The position numbers and the translations under genes were made by a program. The notes beneath the pieces were generated by a model that was not told the origin of the DNA, searched no databases, and saw only the letters and a list, made by a program, of their open reading frames with translations. This document shows positions 53,416-64,000 of a stretch of DNA of 64,000 bases, in pieces (within the stretch, counting starts at the first letter, position 1; each line of letters opens with the position of its first letter). This DNA comes from Vandammella animalimorsus (GTDB taxonomy: Bacteria > Pseudomonadota > Gammaproteobacteria > Burkholderiales > Burkholderiaceae_C): assembly GCF_002285285.1 (NCBI RefSeq), contig NZ_NSJF01000003.1, positions 1 through 64,000 on the forward strand. The letters are read 5' to 3'.

Positions 53416-54630
53416 CTACCACAGCGCGCCGCGCGCATCGATGGGGATGATCTCCTGCACCACGCCGTGCTCCAGCCCGCCCCGAATGCCGACGAAGGCA
53501 TCGTGCAGATTCACGGTCGGATCGCAATGGCCGGGCACCAGCCACAGCGTTTGCCCCAACGCCGGCACCGGGGCGTGCAGCGCGCCGTGCAGCACGCGCG
53601 GCGCCACGATGCCGTGTTCATCGCCGCCATTGCGGAACTCATACAACGGCGGCAGGCCCTGGTTCCAGACCATGGGCAGGCCCGAGTCAATGGCATGGCT
53701 TTTGTGGCCGGCATCGACCACGGCGTGCGCGGCGCAGCTGGAAAGCACCTGGGTCTTGATGAACAAAGCATGCTCGAAGTGCGTCGGCCCTGGCAGCGCG
53801 GACTGCGGCACCGGCTGCACGCGCGCGTAGTGCGCATCCATGCACAGGAAGGAGCCGGGCTGCAGCTCGGTGTACAAGCCGCTGGCGGCCTCCAGCGCAA
53901 AAGTGCCCGTGCCTGCGCCAGTCACCGCCAAATCGGTAAAGCCAGCCGCGTGCAACTGCTCCAAGGTTTGGCGCACCAGCGCATAGGCGGCCTGCATGGC
54001 AGCGGCGCGCTGGCTGCCATCCTCGATGTGCTGGGCGCCGCCGTGGTAGGCGTGCAGCCCTGCCAGGCGCAGCTGGCGCTGGCGGACGATGTTCTGCGCC
54101 AGCGCCACCGCCGGCGCGCCCGGCGCCACGCCAGCGCGGTGCTGGCCGATGTCAATCTCAATGAACACCTCCACGGCCTGCGGCACGCCTGCGCCCTGCA
54201 GCGCCTGGGCCAGCGCGGCCACGCCCTGGGCCCTGTCCACAGCCAGGGCCAGCCGCCCGCCCTGCTGCTGCAAATGGCGCGCCAAGGCCGCCACACGCTG
54301 CAGCTTTTGCGGCGCCAGCACCTGATTGCTGATGTAGATGTCGCGCACTCCGCCAGCGGCCAGGGCCTGTGCCTCAGCCACCTTTTGCACACAGCAGCCG
54401 CTGGCGCCAGCGGCCACCAGGCGCTGGGCGATGCGCGCGCTTTTGTGCAGCTTGGCATGGGGCCGCCATTGCACGCCATGGGCGGCGGCAAACTCGGCCA
54501 TGCGCTGGATGTTGCGCTCCATCGCGTCCAGATCCAGCACCAGCGTGGGCGTATCCAGCTCGGTCAGCGGCATGCCTGGCGCCACGCCGACGGCACCATC
54601 GAAGCCCTGTTCATGCATGCTTGTTGTCAT
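53416..54630 (-). CDS. D-threonine aldolase-like PLP enzyme (DSD1 family)
   Basis: This 404-residue protein is a fold-type III PLP enzyme of the D-threonine aldolase / D-serine dehydratase-like group. Lys60 in RPHAKLHKS is the cofactor lysine, and VPGHCDPTVNLHD near the C terminus provides the His and Cys metal ligands of the family. The N-terminal alanine-racemase-like barrel (about 25-270) carries GLHAYHGGAQH, and the C-terminal beta domain follows. It would cleave or dehydrate D-3-hydroxy amino acids. The ATG at 54630 gives the family length; a frame of 1001 residues continuing antisense through trkA was rejected. Confidence 0.88.
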   Translation of the reverse strand: MTTSMHEQGFDGAVGVAPGMPLTELDTPTLVLDLDAMERNIQRMAEFAAAHGVQWRPHAKLHKSARIAQRLVAAGASGCCVQKVAEAQALAAGGVRDIYISNQVLAPQKLQRVAALARHLQQQGGRLALAVDRAQGVAALAQALQGAGVPQAVEVFIEIDIGQHRAGVAPGAPAVALAQNIVRQRQLRLAGLHAYHGGAQHIEDGSQRAAAMQAAYALVRQTLEQLHAAGFTDLAVTGAGTGTFALEAASGLYTELQPGSFLCMDAHYARVQPVPQSALPGPTHFEHALFIKTQVLSSCAAHAVVDAGHKSHAIDSGLPMVWNQGLPPLYEFRNGGDEHGIVAPRVLHGALHAPVPALGQTLWLVPGHCDPTVNLHDAFVGIRGGLEHGVVQEIIPIDARGALW

Positions 54631-54768
54631 CCGTCTTCCTCGATCTTTTGCCTGGCATCCCTCTTGCAGCAAAGCAGCGCACGCGCTGGCAAACAGTATG
54701 ATGCCGCCCAATGCCACCAGCAACGCGCCGGGCGCCTGAGGCAATGCCCAGCGCCCGCGATTATTGCC

Positions 54769-56343
54769 ATGAAAATCATCATTCTCGGCGCAGGCAGAAT
54801 CGGCCAGGCCGTGGCCGACAGCCTGGTGCTCGAACGCAACGACATCACCGTCATCGATACCAACCGCGCCTTGCTGCAGGAGCTGGAGTCGCGCTACGAC
54901 TTGCGCGGCGTGGTGGGTGACGGCATCGACCCCTCGGTGCTGGCCGAGGCCGGCGCCGACGACACCGACCTGCTCATCGCCTGCGCCTCGGCCGACGAGA
55001 CCAACCTGGCCTGCTGCAAGATCGCGCACATGGTGTTTCGCATTCCGGTGCGCATTGCCCGCGTGCGCTCCAACGCCTGGGCCGAGGGCTCGGCCGTGCT
55101 GGGGCCGGAGGGTTTTGCCGTGGACCAGTGCCTGCGACCGGAGGATTCGCTCACCCGCTATCTGAGCAAGCTGGTGGAGTTCCCACAGGCCATGCAGGTG
55201 CGCGAGTTCGCTGGCGGGCGGGCTGTGCTCACCGCTGCGCGCGCGCGCGCAGCGGCGCCCATGTGCAGCCGCACCATCGCCGAGATCCGCGCACTGCACC
55301 CGGAAGTGCCCATGCGCGTGGTGGCCATCTACCGGCGTTTTGCCGATCAGCCCGACCGTTTCGTGCCCAGCGAGGGCAACACCCGCATCGAGCCCGACGA
55401 CGAGGTGTTCGTGCTGACCACGCGCGAGCGCGCAGCCGAGGTGCTGACGCTGCTGACCAAGCCCGTCGAGGCGCCCACGGCCACCGTGCGCCGCATCATG
55501 ATCGTCGATGGCGGCGTGGTGGCGCAAAAGCTGGCCCTGCAGCTGACGCAGCAGCGCAAGGGCTACTACCGCATCAAGGTCGTCGAAAGCCAGCGCGAGG
55601 CCAGCATGGAGCTCTCGGCCAAGCTGCCCGAAGACGTGCTGGTGTTCCACGCCGAGGCCACCGATGAGGACTTTCTCGACCAAGAGAACATCGAAGAGGT
55701 CGATCTGCTGCTGGCGCTGTCGGACGACGACGAGCGCAACATCATGACCAGCCTGCTGGCCAAGCGCATGGGCGCCAAGCGCGTGTTGGCGCTGATCAAC
55801 CAGCGCAGCTATGCCGACCTGATGCACGGCACGCAGATCGACATTGCCCTGACGCCGGCGCAGGCCATGCTCGGCGATTTGCTGACCTACGTGCGCCACG
55901 GCGACGTGCAGGCCGTGCACAGCCTGCGCCGTGGCGTGGCCGAAGCGCTGGAGATCGTCGCGCGCGGCGACAAGAAGACCTCCCAGGTCGTGGGCCGCAC
56001 CGTGGGCGAGCTGCGCCTGCCGCGCGACGTGCACATCGGCCTGATCGTGCGCGGCCTGGAGCCGCCTGTGCTGGCCCAGCGCAGCCCTGCCGCGCCGCAG
56101 CCAGAGGCCGAGCGCGACGCGTTCGCGCGCGCAGCGCCCGAGCACGAGGCTGCCGCCATGCAGGCTGACGCCGCCGCCGAGCCGCCCGAGCCCCAAGCGC
56201 TGGCCCCGCGCCTGCCCGAGGTGATCTTCCCGCACCGCGACACGGTGATCGAATCGGGCGACCACTTCGTTTTCTTCCTGCCGCACAAGCGGCTGGTGCG
56301 CGAAGTGGAAAAAGCCTTCAGCGTCAAACCCACCTTCTTCTGA
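54769..56343 (+). CDS. trkA: Trk potassium uptake regulator TrkA
   Basis: TrkA is the cytoplasmic NAD(H)-binding gating subunit of the Trk potassium channel. The 524-residue protein has two RCK_N/RCK_C halves: the first starts MKIIILGAGRIGQAVADSL and the second IMIVDGGVVAQKLALQL near residue 243. A variable Ala/Pro/Glu-rich insertion of about 45 residues interrupts the last RCK_C domain, between VLAQRSPAAPQPEAE and LPEVIFPHRD. TrkH follows 89 bp downstream. A longer upstream frame antisense to the aldolase gene was rejected. Confidence 0.93.
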   Translation: MKIIILGAGRIGQAVADSLVLERNDITVIDTNRALLQELESRYDLRGVVGDGIDPSVLAEAGADDTDLLIACASADETNLACCKIAHMVFRIPVRIARVRSNAWAEGSAVLGPEGFAVDQCLRPEDSLTRYLSKLVEFPQAMQVREFAGGRAVLTAARARAAAPMCSRTIAEIRALHPEVPMRVVAIYRRFADQPDRFVPSEGNTRIEPDDEVFVLTTRERAAEVLTLLTKPVEAPTATVRRIMIVDGGVVAQKLALQLTQQRKGYYRIKVVESQREASMELSAKLPEDVLVFHAEATDEDFLDQENIEEVDLLLALSDDDERNIMTSLLAKRMGAKRVLALINQRSYADLMHGTQIDIALTPAQAMLGDLLTYVRHGDVQAVHSLRRGVAEALEIVARGDKKTSQVVGRTVGELRLPRDVHIGLIVRGLEPPVLAQRSPAAPQPEAERDAFARAAPEHEAAAMQADAAAEPPEPQALAPRLPEVIFPHRDTVIESGDHFVFFLPHKRLVREVEKAFSVKPTFF

Positions 56344-56432
56344 CCCCTCCCTCGCATGACTGCCCACACAATGCGCGCCATGCGCTGGCCTGCGCCGCAG
56401 CGCCCGGCCACCGATGAGCAAGCCTTTTTGTC

Positions 56433-57899
56433 ATGAGCGACTACCTGCCCGTACTGCGTGTGCTGTGTGGCCTGCTGCTGCTGTTTTCGGCCTGTCTGGC
56501 CGTGCCGCTGGCCGCCTCGTTGCTGATGCACGAACCCCTGTGGCTGGACTACGCCCTGCCCGCGCTGGTTGGCATGGTGCTGGGCGCCGTGGGCTTTTAC
56601 CGCCTGCGCCGCTGCCGCCAGGAGCTGCAGCCGCGCGATGGCGTGCTGCTGGTGGGCGCCGTCTGGGGCCTGCTGCCGCTGCTGGGCAGCGTGCCCATCT
56701 GGCTGGTCACGCGCCAGGTTGGCCAGCCGCTGAGCTTTGCCCAGGCCTACTTCGAGGCCGTCTCCGGCCTGACCACCACCGGCGCCACCGTGCTGGCCGG
56801 GCTGGAGTATCTGCCGCTGTCGCTCAACATCTGGCGCTGCTTCATGCAGTGGCTGGGCGGCATGGGCATTCTGATTCTGGCCGTGGCCGTGCTGCCCATG
56901 CTGGGCGTGGGCGGCAGCCAGGTGTTCAAGTCCGAAGTGGCCGGCCCGCTCAAGGACACCAAGCTCACGCCGCGCATCACGCAAACGGCCAAGGGGCTGT
57001 GGTCGGTCTATCTGGGCTTGTCGGTGCTGTGCTTTTGCGCCTACTGGGCCGGCGGCATGCCGCCAGTGGATGCGCTGCTGCACTGCTTCACCACCGTCAG
57101 CCTGGGCGGCCTGTCTTCATACGACAACAGCTTCGGGCACTTCAACTCGCCCGTGCTGGAGGGCATCGCCATTGCCATCATGCTGGTGGCCAGCTGCAAC
57201 TTCGCGCTGTACTTCGTGGCCCTGCGCCGCCGCAGCCTGACTGGCTTTTGGCGCGAGGCCGAAGTGCGCGCCACATTGGCCACGCTGCTCATCGGCGGGC
57301 TGGTCATCAGCCTGTTCCTGTGGTCGCGCAACGTCTATGAGCTCGGCGACGCCGTGCGCTTTGGCATGTTCAACACCATCTCGCTGGCGACCACCACCGG
57401 CTATGCCACCACGGACTACCTGCGCTGGCCCGCCTTTGCGCCGCTGGCCATGCTGCTGCTGTCCTCGGTGGCCTCCAGCGCCGGCTCCACCGGCGGCGGC
57501 ATCAAGATGATCCGCGCGCTGATCCTGGTGCAGCAAGCCAGGCGCGAGCTCACCCGCCTGGTGCATCCGCGCGTGGTCAACCCGGTACGCCTGGGCCAAA
57601 GCCCGGTGGACAACAAGATCATCTTCTCCGTGCTGGCCTTCATCCTGTTCTACATCATGGCCATTCTGGTGCTCAGCCTGGCGCTGGTCATCACCGACAT
57701 GGATCTGGTGACGGCCTTCTCGGCCGTGCTGGCCAGCATCAACTGCGCCGGCCCGGCGCTGGGCAGCGTCGGCCCGGCCTCCAACTTCGGCGGCTTGAGC
57801 GACTTCCAGCTCTGCGTCTGCAGCCTGGGCATGCTGCTGGGCCGACTGGAGATCCTCAGCCTGATGGTGCTGCTGCTGCCCTCGTTCTGGCGCCGTTGA
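56433..57899 (+). CDS. trkH: Trk potassium channel subunit TrkH
   Basis: TrkH is the membrane pore of the potassium uptake system. The 488-residue protein has four repeated pore loops, seen as YFEAVSGLTTTGATVL near residue 108, FTTVSLGGLSSYDNSFG near 220, ISLATTTGYATTDY near 315 and the degenerate NCAGPALGSVGPASNFG near 435. The SGLTTTGAT selectivity-filter segment is characteristic. Gene order trkA-trkH suggests one transcript; the ATG lies 89 bp after trkA. Confidence 0.95.
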   Translation: MSDYLPVLRVLCGLLLLFSACLAVPLAASLLMHEPLWLDYALPALVGMVLGAVGFYRLRRCRQELQPRDGVLLVGAVWGLLPLLGSVPIWLVTRQVGQPLSFAQAYFEAVSGLTTTGATVLAGLEYLPLSLNIWRCFMQWLGGMGILILAVAVLPMLGVGGSQVFKSEVAGPLKDTKLTPRITQTAKGLWSVYLGLSVLCFCAYWAGGMPPVDALLHCFTTVSLGGLSSYDNSFGHFNSPVLEGIAIAIMLVASCNFALYFVALRRRSLTGFWREAEVRATLATLLIGGLVISLFLWSRNVYELGDAVRFGMFNTISLATTTGYATTDYLRWPAFAPLAMLLLSSVASSAGSTGGGIKMIRALILVQQARRELTRLVHPRVVNPVRLGQSPVDNKIIFSVLAFILFYIMAILVLSLALVITDMDLVTAFSAVLASINCAGPALGSVGPASNFGGLSDFQLCVCSLGMLLGRLEILSLMVLLLPSFWRR

Positions 57900-58000
57900 T
57901 CGCCGGCCCAGGGCCTGCCTGCTCAGCCTCACCCACGCGCCGAGGTTGCATAAGTGACTGGAGCGGCCAGGCCCACGCGGTAGGATGCGCGGCATTTTTT

Positions 58001-58046
58001 GGGGCCTGTTCACGCTCTGTGCTTGAGGATTTTTGAGGACAGCCCC
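58001..58046 (+). repeat. R1-related short hairpin
   Basis: GGGGCCTGTTCA is followed about 20 bp later by TGAGGACAGCCCC, so the ends can pair. The right end resembles that of R1 copy C (TTTGAGGACAGGGCC). It looks like a shrunken R1 derivative. It lies between trkH and the acyl-CoA dehydrogenase gene, with T-rich sequence just before it. Confidence 0.45.
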
Positions 58047-58107
58047 TTCAAGAAGCGCTACGGCCAAGCCGCAGCGATTGCCGCATCCCCTACGCAATTT
58101 GCACATC

Positions 58108-59952
<1,845 letters not shown>

Positions 59953-60010
59953 GCCCGCCAAAGATCACCCCGAGATCACCCCAAAAGATCACTCCCGAGG
60001 AGACCCCGAC

Positions 60011-60805
60011 ATGACCCGCACCATCCAACAACTGTTCGACCTCAGCGGCAAGACCGCGCTCGTCACCGGCGGCTCGCGCGGCCTGGGCCTGCAAATGGCC
60101 CAGGCGCTGGGCGAGGCTGGCGCCAAGGTGCTGATCAGCTCGCGCAAAGCCGCCGACCTGGAGGAAGCCGCCGCCGCGCTGCGCGCCCAGGGCATCGATG
60201 CGCAGTGGCTGGCCGCCGATGCCTCCAACCCCGAAGACCTGGGCCGCCTGGCCGCCCACGCCCAGCAGCAGCTGGGCCAGGTGGACATCCTGGTCAACAA
60301 CGCCGGCGCCACCTGGGGCGCACCCGCGCAGGAGCACCCGCTCGAAGCCTGGGACAAGGTCATGAACCTGAACGTGCGCGGCTACTTCCTGCTCAGCCAG
60401 CTCATCGCGCGCCAGAGCATGATCGCGCGGCGCAGCGGCAGCATCATCAATGTTGCCTCCATCGCCGGCCTGGGCGGCAACCCGGCGCAGATGACCACCA
60501 TTGCCTACAACACCTCCAAGGGCGCGGTCATCAACTTCACGCGCGCGCTGGCCACCGAATGGGGCGCGCTGGGCATTCGCGTCAACGCCATCTGCCCTGG
60601 CTTCTTCCCCAGCAAGATGACGGCCGGCACGCTCAAGGCCATGGGCGGAGCCGATGCCGTGGCCCGCCACGCGCCGCTGCAGCGCCTGGGCGATGACGAA
60701 GACCTCAAGGGCATCACGCTGCTGTTTGCCTCCGACGCGGGCAAGCACATCACCGGCCAGCTGATGGCCGTGGACGGCGGCGTCAGCGCGCAGATCGGCG
60801 CTTGA
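60011..60805 (+). CDS. short-chain dehydrogenase/reductase
   Basis: This 264-residue SDR has the NAD(P)-binding VTGGSRGLGLQMAQAL near residue 20, NNAGATWG near 98, a catalytic Ser in NVASIAGLGG and Tyr/Lys in AYNTSKGAVI near 155-165. The C-terminal LMAVDGGVSAQIGA is standard. It could serve as a 3-hydroxyacyl-CoA dehydrogenase or similar alcohol dehydrogenase in the acyl-CoA cluster, but the substrate is not determined. It begins about 58 bp after the acyl-CoA dehydrogenase, with a GAGGAGAC ribosome-binding site. Confidence 0.92.
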   Translation: MTRTIQQLFDLSGKTALVTGGSRGLGLQMAQALGEAGAKVLISSRKAADLEEAAAALRAQGIDAQWLAADASNPEDLGRLAAHAQQQLGQVDILVNNAGATWGAPAQEHPLEAWDKVMNLNVRGYFLLSQLIARQSMIARRSGSIINVASIAGLGGNPAQMTTIAYNTSKGAVINFTRALATEWGALGIRVNAICPGFFPSKMTAGTLKAMGGADAVARHAPLQRLGDDEDLKGITLLFASDAGKHITGQLMAVDGGVSAQIGA

Positions 60806-60831
60806 GAGCCACACACGCAAAAGGCCATCCC

Positions 60832-61347
60832 ATGAGCACCACATACGACCTGGCCCACGCCAGCCCCGCCCAGCAAGGCCAAGCCCAGAAGGCGCTGGAC
60901 AACCTGGGCTTTACCGTGCCCTTCATCGAGCACCTGGGCATCGAGTTTCTCAGCTACGGCGAAGGCGCCTCGCACCTGCGCATTGCGCCGCTGCCCGAGC
61001 ACATGAACGCCTACGGCATGGCGCACGGCGGCGTGGTCATGACGCTGCTGGACGTGACCATGGCCTTTGCCGCGCTGGAGCCCGATCGCCCCGGCCTGGG
61101 CGCCATCACGGTGGAGATGAAAAGCACCTTTTTGCGCCCCTCCACCGGCGTGCTCACGGCGCGCGGCCGGTTGATCCATCGCACCCGCACGCTGGTGTTC
61201 CTGGAGGCCACCGTCTTCAACGGCGATGGCCAGCCCAGCGCCCAGGCCAGCGGCACCTTCGTGCTCAAGGAGCGCCCTGCCACCGAACCGAGCCCACACG
61301 CTGGCGACGCAGACCGCGCCAGCAATCCCAGTGCCACCAGCGGCTGA
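60832..61347 (+). CDS. PaaI-type hotdog thioesterase
   Basis: This 171-residue protein is a hotdog-fold thioesterase. The family motif NAYGMAHGGVVMTLLDVTMA contains the catalytic Gly/Asp region near residues 60-80, and VEMKSTFLRPSTGVL follows. It would hydrolyse an acyl-CoA released by neighbouring enzymes. The start lies 26 bp after the upstream SDR stop, so the genes are probably co-transcribed. The last 25 residues are Pro/Ser-rich and disordered. Confidence 0.9.
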   Translation: MSTTYDLAHASPAQQGQAQKALDNLGFTVPFIEHLGIEFLSYGEGASHLRIAPLPEHMNAYGMAHGGVVMTLLDVTMAFAALEPDRPGLGAITVEMKSTFLRPSTGVLTARGRLIHRTRTLVFLEATVFNGDGQPSAQASGTFVLKERPATEPSPHAGDADRASNPSATSG

Positions 61348-61405
61348 AGCCGTGCGGCGCTGCCTTTTCTGATTCCCTCATTCCATACCGCAAGGAGACC
61401 CCGCC

Positions 61406-62425
61406 ATGCCAAGCAACCGTCAAATTCTGCTGGACAACCGCCCCCAGGGCGAGGCCACGGCCAGCAACTTCAAGCTGGTGACCAGCCAAACCCCTGAGCT
61501 GCAAGACGGCCAGGTGCTGGTGCGCCACCACTACCTGAGCCTGGATCCATACATGCGCGGGCGCATGAACGACTCCAAAAGCTACGCGGCCTCGCAGCCG
61601 CTGGGCGAGGTGATGATCGGCGGCACCGTCGGCGAGATCGTGCAAAGCCGCAGCGACAAGTACGCCGAGGGCGATCTGGTCGTGGGCATGGGCGGCTGGC
61701 AGGAGTACAGCGTCGTCGATGCCAGCCAGAGCGGCATGCTGCGCAAGGTGCCGGCCGGGCCGGTGCCGCTGTCCGCTTACCTGGGCGCAGTGGGCATGCC
61801 CGGCGTGACGGCCTACTACGGCCTGGTGCACATCATCGACCCCAAGCCTGGCCAGACCGTGACCGTCACCGCCGCCTCCGGCGCCGTGGGCAGCGCCTAC
61901 GCCGCGCTGGCCAAGGCGCGCGGCTGCCGTGTCGTGGGCATTGCCGGCGGGCCCGACAAATGCCGCTATGCCGAGCAGGAACTGGGCTTTGACGTCTGCA
62001 TCGACTACCGCGCCCACAACCAGGACGTGCGCTCGCTGGCCAAGGCCCTCAAGGACGCCTGCCCCGACGGCATCGACGGCCACTTCGAAAACGTCGGCGG
62101 CTGGATCCTCGACGCCGTGATGCTGCGCACCAACGCCTTCGCGCGCATTGCGCTGTGCGGCATGATCGCCGGCTACGATGGCCAGCCACTGCCCATGCTC
62201 AACCCCGCGCTGATCCTGGTCAACCGCATGCGCGTCGAAGGCTTCATCGTCAGCGAGCACATGCACGTCTGGCCCGCCGCCCTCAAGGAGCTTGGCGAGC
62301 TGGTGGCCAGCGGCAAACTGCGCCCGCGCGAATCCATCGCCCAAGGCATCGAGGCCGCCCCGGAAGCCTTCCTGGGCATGCTGCGCGGCAAGAACTTCGG
62401 CAAGCAGCTGGTCAAGCTGATCTGA
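61406..62425 (+). CDS. NADP-dependent zinc-less MDR oxidoreductase
   Basis: This 339-residue protein is a medium-chain reductase of the leukotriene B4 dehydrogenase / curcumin-reductase group. SLDPYMRGRMND near residue 45 is diagnostic, and VTVTAASGAVGSAYAALAK near 150 is the NADP-binding loop. There are no zinc-site cysteines, in keeping with the family. It reduces activated double bonds such as enoyl or alkenal substrates. A GCAAGGAGAC ribosome-binding site supports the start. Confidence 0.92.
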   Translation: MPSNRQILLDNRPQGEATASNFKLVTSQTPELQDGQVLVRHHYLSLDPYMRGRMNDSKSYAASQPLGEVMIGGTVGEIVQSRSDKYAEGDLVVGMGGWQEYSVVDASQSGMLRKVPAGPVPLSAYLGAVGMPGVTAYYGLVHIIDPKPGQTVTVTAASGAVGSAYAALAKARGCRVVGIAGGPDKCRYAEQELGFDVCIDYRAHNQDVRSLAKALKDACPDGIDGHFENVGGWILDAVMLRTNAFARIALCGMIAGYDGQPLPMLNPALILVNRMRVEGFIVSEHMHVWPAALKELGELVASGKLRPRESIAQGIEAAPEAFLGMLRGKNFGKQLVKLI

Positions 62426-62468
62426 GCGCGCTCCCCAAGCCGCTACGCACGTAAAAAGGAGGACCGCC

Positions 62469-63383
62469 ATGATCCGCGACTTCGATGGCAAGACCGCCGT
62501 GCTCACCGGCGCAGGCTCGGGTTTCGGGCTGGAATGCGCGCGCATTGCCGCCGCGCGCGGCATGCACCTGGTGCTGGTGGACGTGCAGCAGGACGCGCTG
62601 GCGCGCGCCGCCGCCGAGCTGCAACCGCAGCTGGCCGCGCGCGGCCGCCAACTGCTGGCCCAGCGCGTGGACGTCAGCGACGCCACCGCCATGCAGGCCC
62701 TGGCCCAGCAGGTGCAGCAGGCGCTGGGCGCGCCGCACTTCGTGTTCAACAACGCCGGCGTCTCCGCCGCCGGCCTGGTGTGGGAGAACACGCCCCAGGA
62801 ATGGGCCTGGGTCATGGGCGTGAACCTGATGGGCGTGGTGCACGGCGTACACAGCTTCACCCCCATGATGCTGCAGGCCGCACGCCAGGATCCAGCCTGG
62901 CGGGGCCACATCGTCAACACCGCCAGCATGGCTGGCCTGCTCACGCCGCCCAACATGGGGCTGTACAACGTCAGCAAGCACGCCGTCGTGGCCCTGACCG
63001 AAACGCTCTACCAGGACCTGCGCCTGGTCACCGAGCAAATCGGCGCCAGCGTGCTGTGCCCCTACTTCGTGCCCACCGGCATCGCCGACAGTGGCCGCAA
63101 CCGCCCACAGGCGCTGGCCGGGCAAGCGCTGACTGCCAGCCAGCGCGTGGGCGAAGCCATGGGCAAAAAGGCCGTGCAATCGGGCAAGGTCAGCGCCGCC
63201 GACGTGGCGCAGATGGTGTTCGAGGCCATCGCCCAGGATCGCTTCTACATCTACAGCCATCCCCAGGCCCTGGGCCCGGTGCAGACCCGGCTCGAAGACA
63301 TCATGCAGCAGCGCAATCCCAGCGACCCCTTTGCCCACAAGCCTGAAGTGGGCGAGCAGCTGCGCCAGCAGCTGCGGCAGTGA
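62469..63383 (+). CDS. short-chain dehydrogenase/reductase
   Basis: This 304-residue SDR shows LTGAGSGFGLECARIA near residue 12, NNAGVSAAGLVWE near 95, and the catalytic NTASMAGLL serine with YNVSKHAVV Tyr-Lys near 173-180. It is longer than classical SDRs because of a C-terminal extension ending in a Gln-rich tail. It resembles the SDRs annotated as acetoin reductase-like or generic NAD(P)-dependent reductases. It follows the MDR gene by 43 bp with an AAGGAGG ribosome-binding site, so belongs to the same operon. An R1 fragment starts at its stop codon. Confidence 0.9.
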   Translation: MIRDFDGKTAVLTGAGSGFGLECARIAAARGMHLVLVDVQQDALARAAAELQPQLAARGRQLLAQRVDVSDATAMQALAQQVQQALGAPHFVFNNAGVSAAGLVWENTPQEWAWVMGVNLMGVVHGVHSFTPMMLQAARQDPAWRGHIVNTASMAGLLTPPNMGLYNVSKHAVVALTETLYQDLRLVTEQIGASVLCPYFVPTGIADSGRNRPQALAGQALTASQRVGEAMGKKAVQSGKVSAADVAQMVFEAIAQDRFYIYSHPQALGPVQTRLEDIMQQRNPSDPFAHKPEVGEQLRQQLRQ

Positions 63384-63415
63384 AAGCCTGCTCCAATCTC
63401 GGCGCAAGCGGGCCT
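63383..63415 (+). repeat. R1 left-end fragment
   Basis: AAAGCCTGCTCCAATCTCGG and the following GCGCAAGCGGGC match the left 30 bases of R1 with a few changes. It begins at the last base of the SDR stop codon, like copies A and D, but no right half is present. Confidence 0.6.
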
Positions 63416-63486
63416 GAAAGCCTGTGCCCACGGCTGCCGCCCACCGGGCGGCAGCGCCGCTACCTCACGCCCACACGAGACACGCC

Positions 63487-64000
63487 ATGCCTGCCTTCGC
63501 CCTCACGCCCGCCACCGCTGCCCTGCTGACCATCCCGCCGCTGCTGTGGGCCGGCAATGCCGTGGCCGGGCGCATGCTGGCGCCGCTGGTGCCGCCCATC
63601 ACGCTGAACCTGCTGCGCTGGGTGCTGGTGGCGCTGCTGCTGTTGCCGCTGGGCTGGCGGCTGTGGTCATTGCGACATCAGGCGCTGGCCAGCCTGCGGC
63701 CGCTGTTGCTGATGGGGCTGCTGGGCATTGGCTGCTACAACGCCTTGCAGTACATGGCGCTGCGCAGCTCCAGCCCCATCAACATCACGCTGGTGGCCGC
63801 CAGCTCGCCCATCTGGATGATGCTGGTGGGCGCGCTGTTCTTTGCCGAGCGCCCCAGCTGGCGCCAGGGCCTGGCCACGTTGTTCTCGCTGGCGGGCGTG
63901 CTGCTGGTGCTCACGCGCGGCAGCTGGCAGCAGCTGGCGGCGCTGTCGCTGGTGCCCGGCGATTTGCTGATGCTGCTGGCCGCGCTGTGCTGGGCGGGCT
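63487..64000 (+). CDS. DMT-superfamily (EamA) transporter, truncated by window end
   Basis: The visible 171 codons encode a hydrophobic protein starting MPAFALTPATAALLTIPPLLW, with the first EamA repeat (PPITLNLLRWVLVALLLLPL, then MALRSSSPINITLVAASSP) and part of the next helices. It is cut by the right edge of the window. The family exports or imports small metabolites. The gene follows the lipid-related cluster by about 100 bp and may or may not belong to it. Confidence 0.85.
   Translation, partial: MPAFALTPATAALLTIPPLLWAGNAVAGRMLAPLVPPITLNLLRWVLVALLLLPLGWRLWSLRHQALASLRPLLLMGLLGIGCYNALQYMALRSSSPINITLVAASSPIWMMLVGALFFAERPSWRQGLATLFSLAGVLLVLTRGSWQQLAALSLVPGDLLMLLAALCWAG

Noticed and set aside
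53416-56421. A 1001-codon minus-strand open frame
   Set aside because: Only the first part (53416-54630) matches a known family; the remainder is antisense to trkA and reflects high GC content.

Overview
The window is GC-rich chromosomal DNA from a Gram-negative bacterium, most likely a betaproteobacterium of the order Burkholderiales (family Comamonadaceae is my best guess; genus not resolved). The basis is gene content and order: a Bug/TctC-type binding protein, a 'porin_4'-type porin, a HIT-tatA-tatB-tatC block facing a DegQ-like protease, a RibB protein with a decayed RibA half (RibBX) followed by ribH-nusB, a classical argA, and yqgE-ruvX-pyrR-pyrB-pyrC'. No phage, plasmid-transfer or CRISPR functions were seen.

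Layout. 1-6.2 kb: sulfurtransferase, an ECF sigma factor with a probable membrane anti-sigma partner, a DUF454 membrane protein, a decayed IS481-family insertion sequence and a Bug-family binding protein; this part looks less GC-rich than the rest. 6.2-9 kb: DksA/TraR zinc-finger protein, cupin, 7Fe ferredoxin overlapping a ferredoxin-NADP reductase. 9-12 kb (minus strand): a bufferin-type copper RiPP operon (Cys/Lys-repeat precursor, DUF692 MNIO maturase, short HvfC-like partner, DoxX) that runs into an ECF sigma/zinc anti-sigma pair. 12-19 kb: HD protein, porin, PTS_EIIC_2 membrane protein with a 21-bp palindrome upstream, YigZ, then cobT-cobS-cobC for late cobalamin assembly. 19.2-19.5 kb: two tRNA-Asn genes in tandem. 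19.6-26 kb: cNMP/CBS/DUF294 signalling protein with a DnaQ-like exonuclease, hemC, and a TPP riboswitch driving thiC. 26-31 kb: a Pro/Ala-repeat lipoprotein, a small membrane protein, a Kazal-type lipoprotein and a DegQ-like protease. 31-35 kb: tatC-tatB-tatA-HIT, patatin, small membrane protein. 35-38.4 kb: ribBX-ribH-nusB and a DMT transporter. 38.4-43.4 kb: an attenuator-like leader, a small basic ORF, a protein joining a Clp-type AAA+ ATPase to an FtsH-type M41 peptidase, and a TPR protein. 43.7-53.4 kb: argA, pyrD, rpiA, prfB (programmed frameshift), yqgE-ruvX-pyrR-pyrB-pyrC', YIP1. 53.4-58 kb: D-threonine aldolase-like enzyme and trkA-trkH potassium uptake. 58-64 kb: acyl-CoA dehydrogenase, two SDRs, a PaaI thioesterase, an MDR reductase and a truncated DMT transporter.

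Two families of short palindromic repeats are scattered between genes. R1 (about 160-190 bp) has 18-bp perfect terminal inverted repeats that co-vary between copies, and often starts exactly at the stop codon of the gene before it. R2 (about 150 bp) is present twice in opposite orientation. Both probably fold into long hairpins and may end transcripts.

The regions most worth following up are the bufferin operon with its built-in sigma factor and leader hairpin, the AAA+/M41-TPR locus with its attenuator-like leader, and the R1/R2 repeats.
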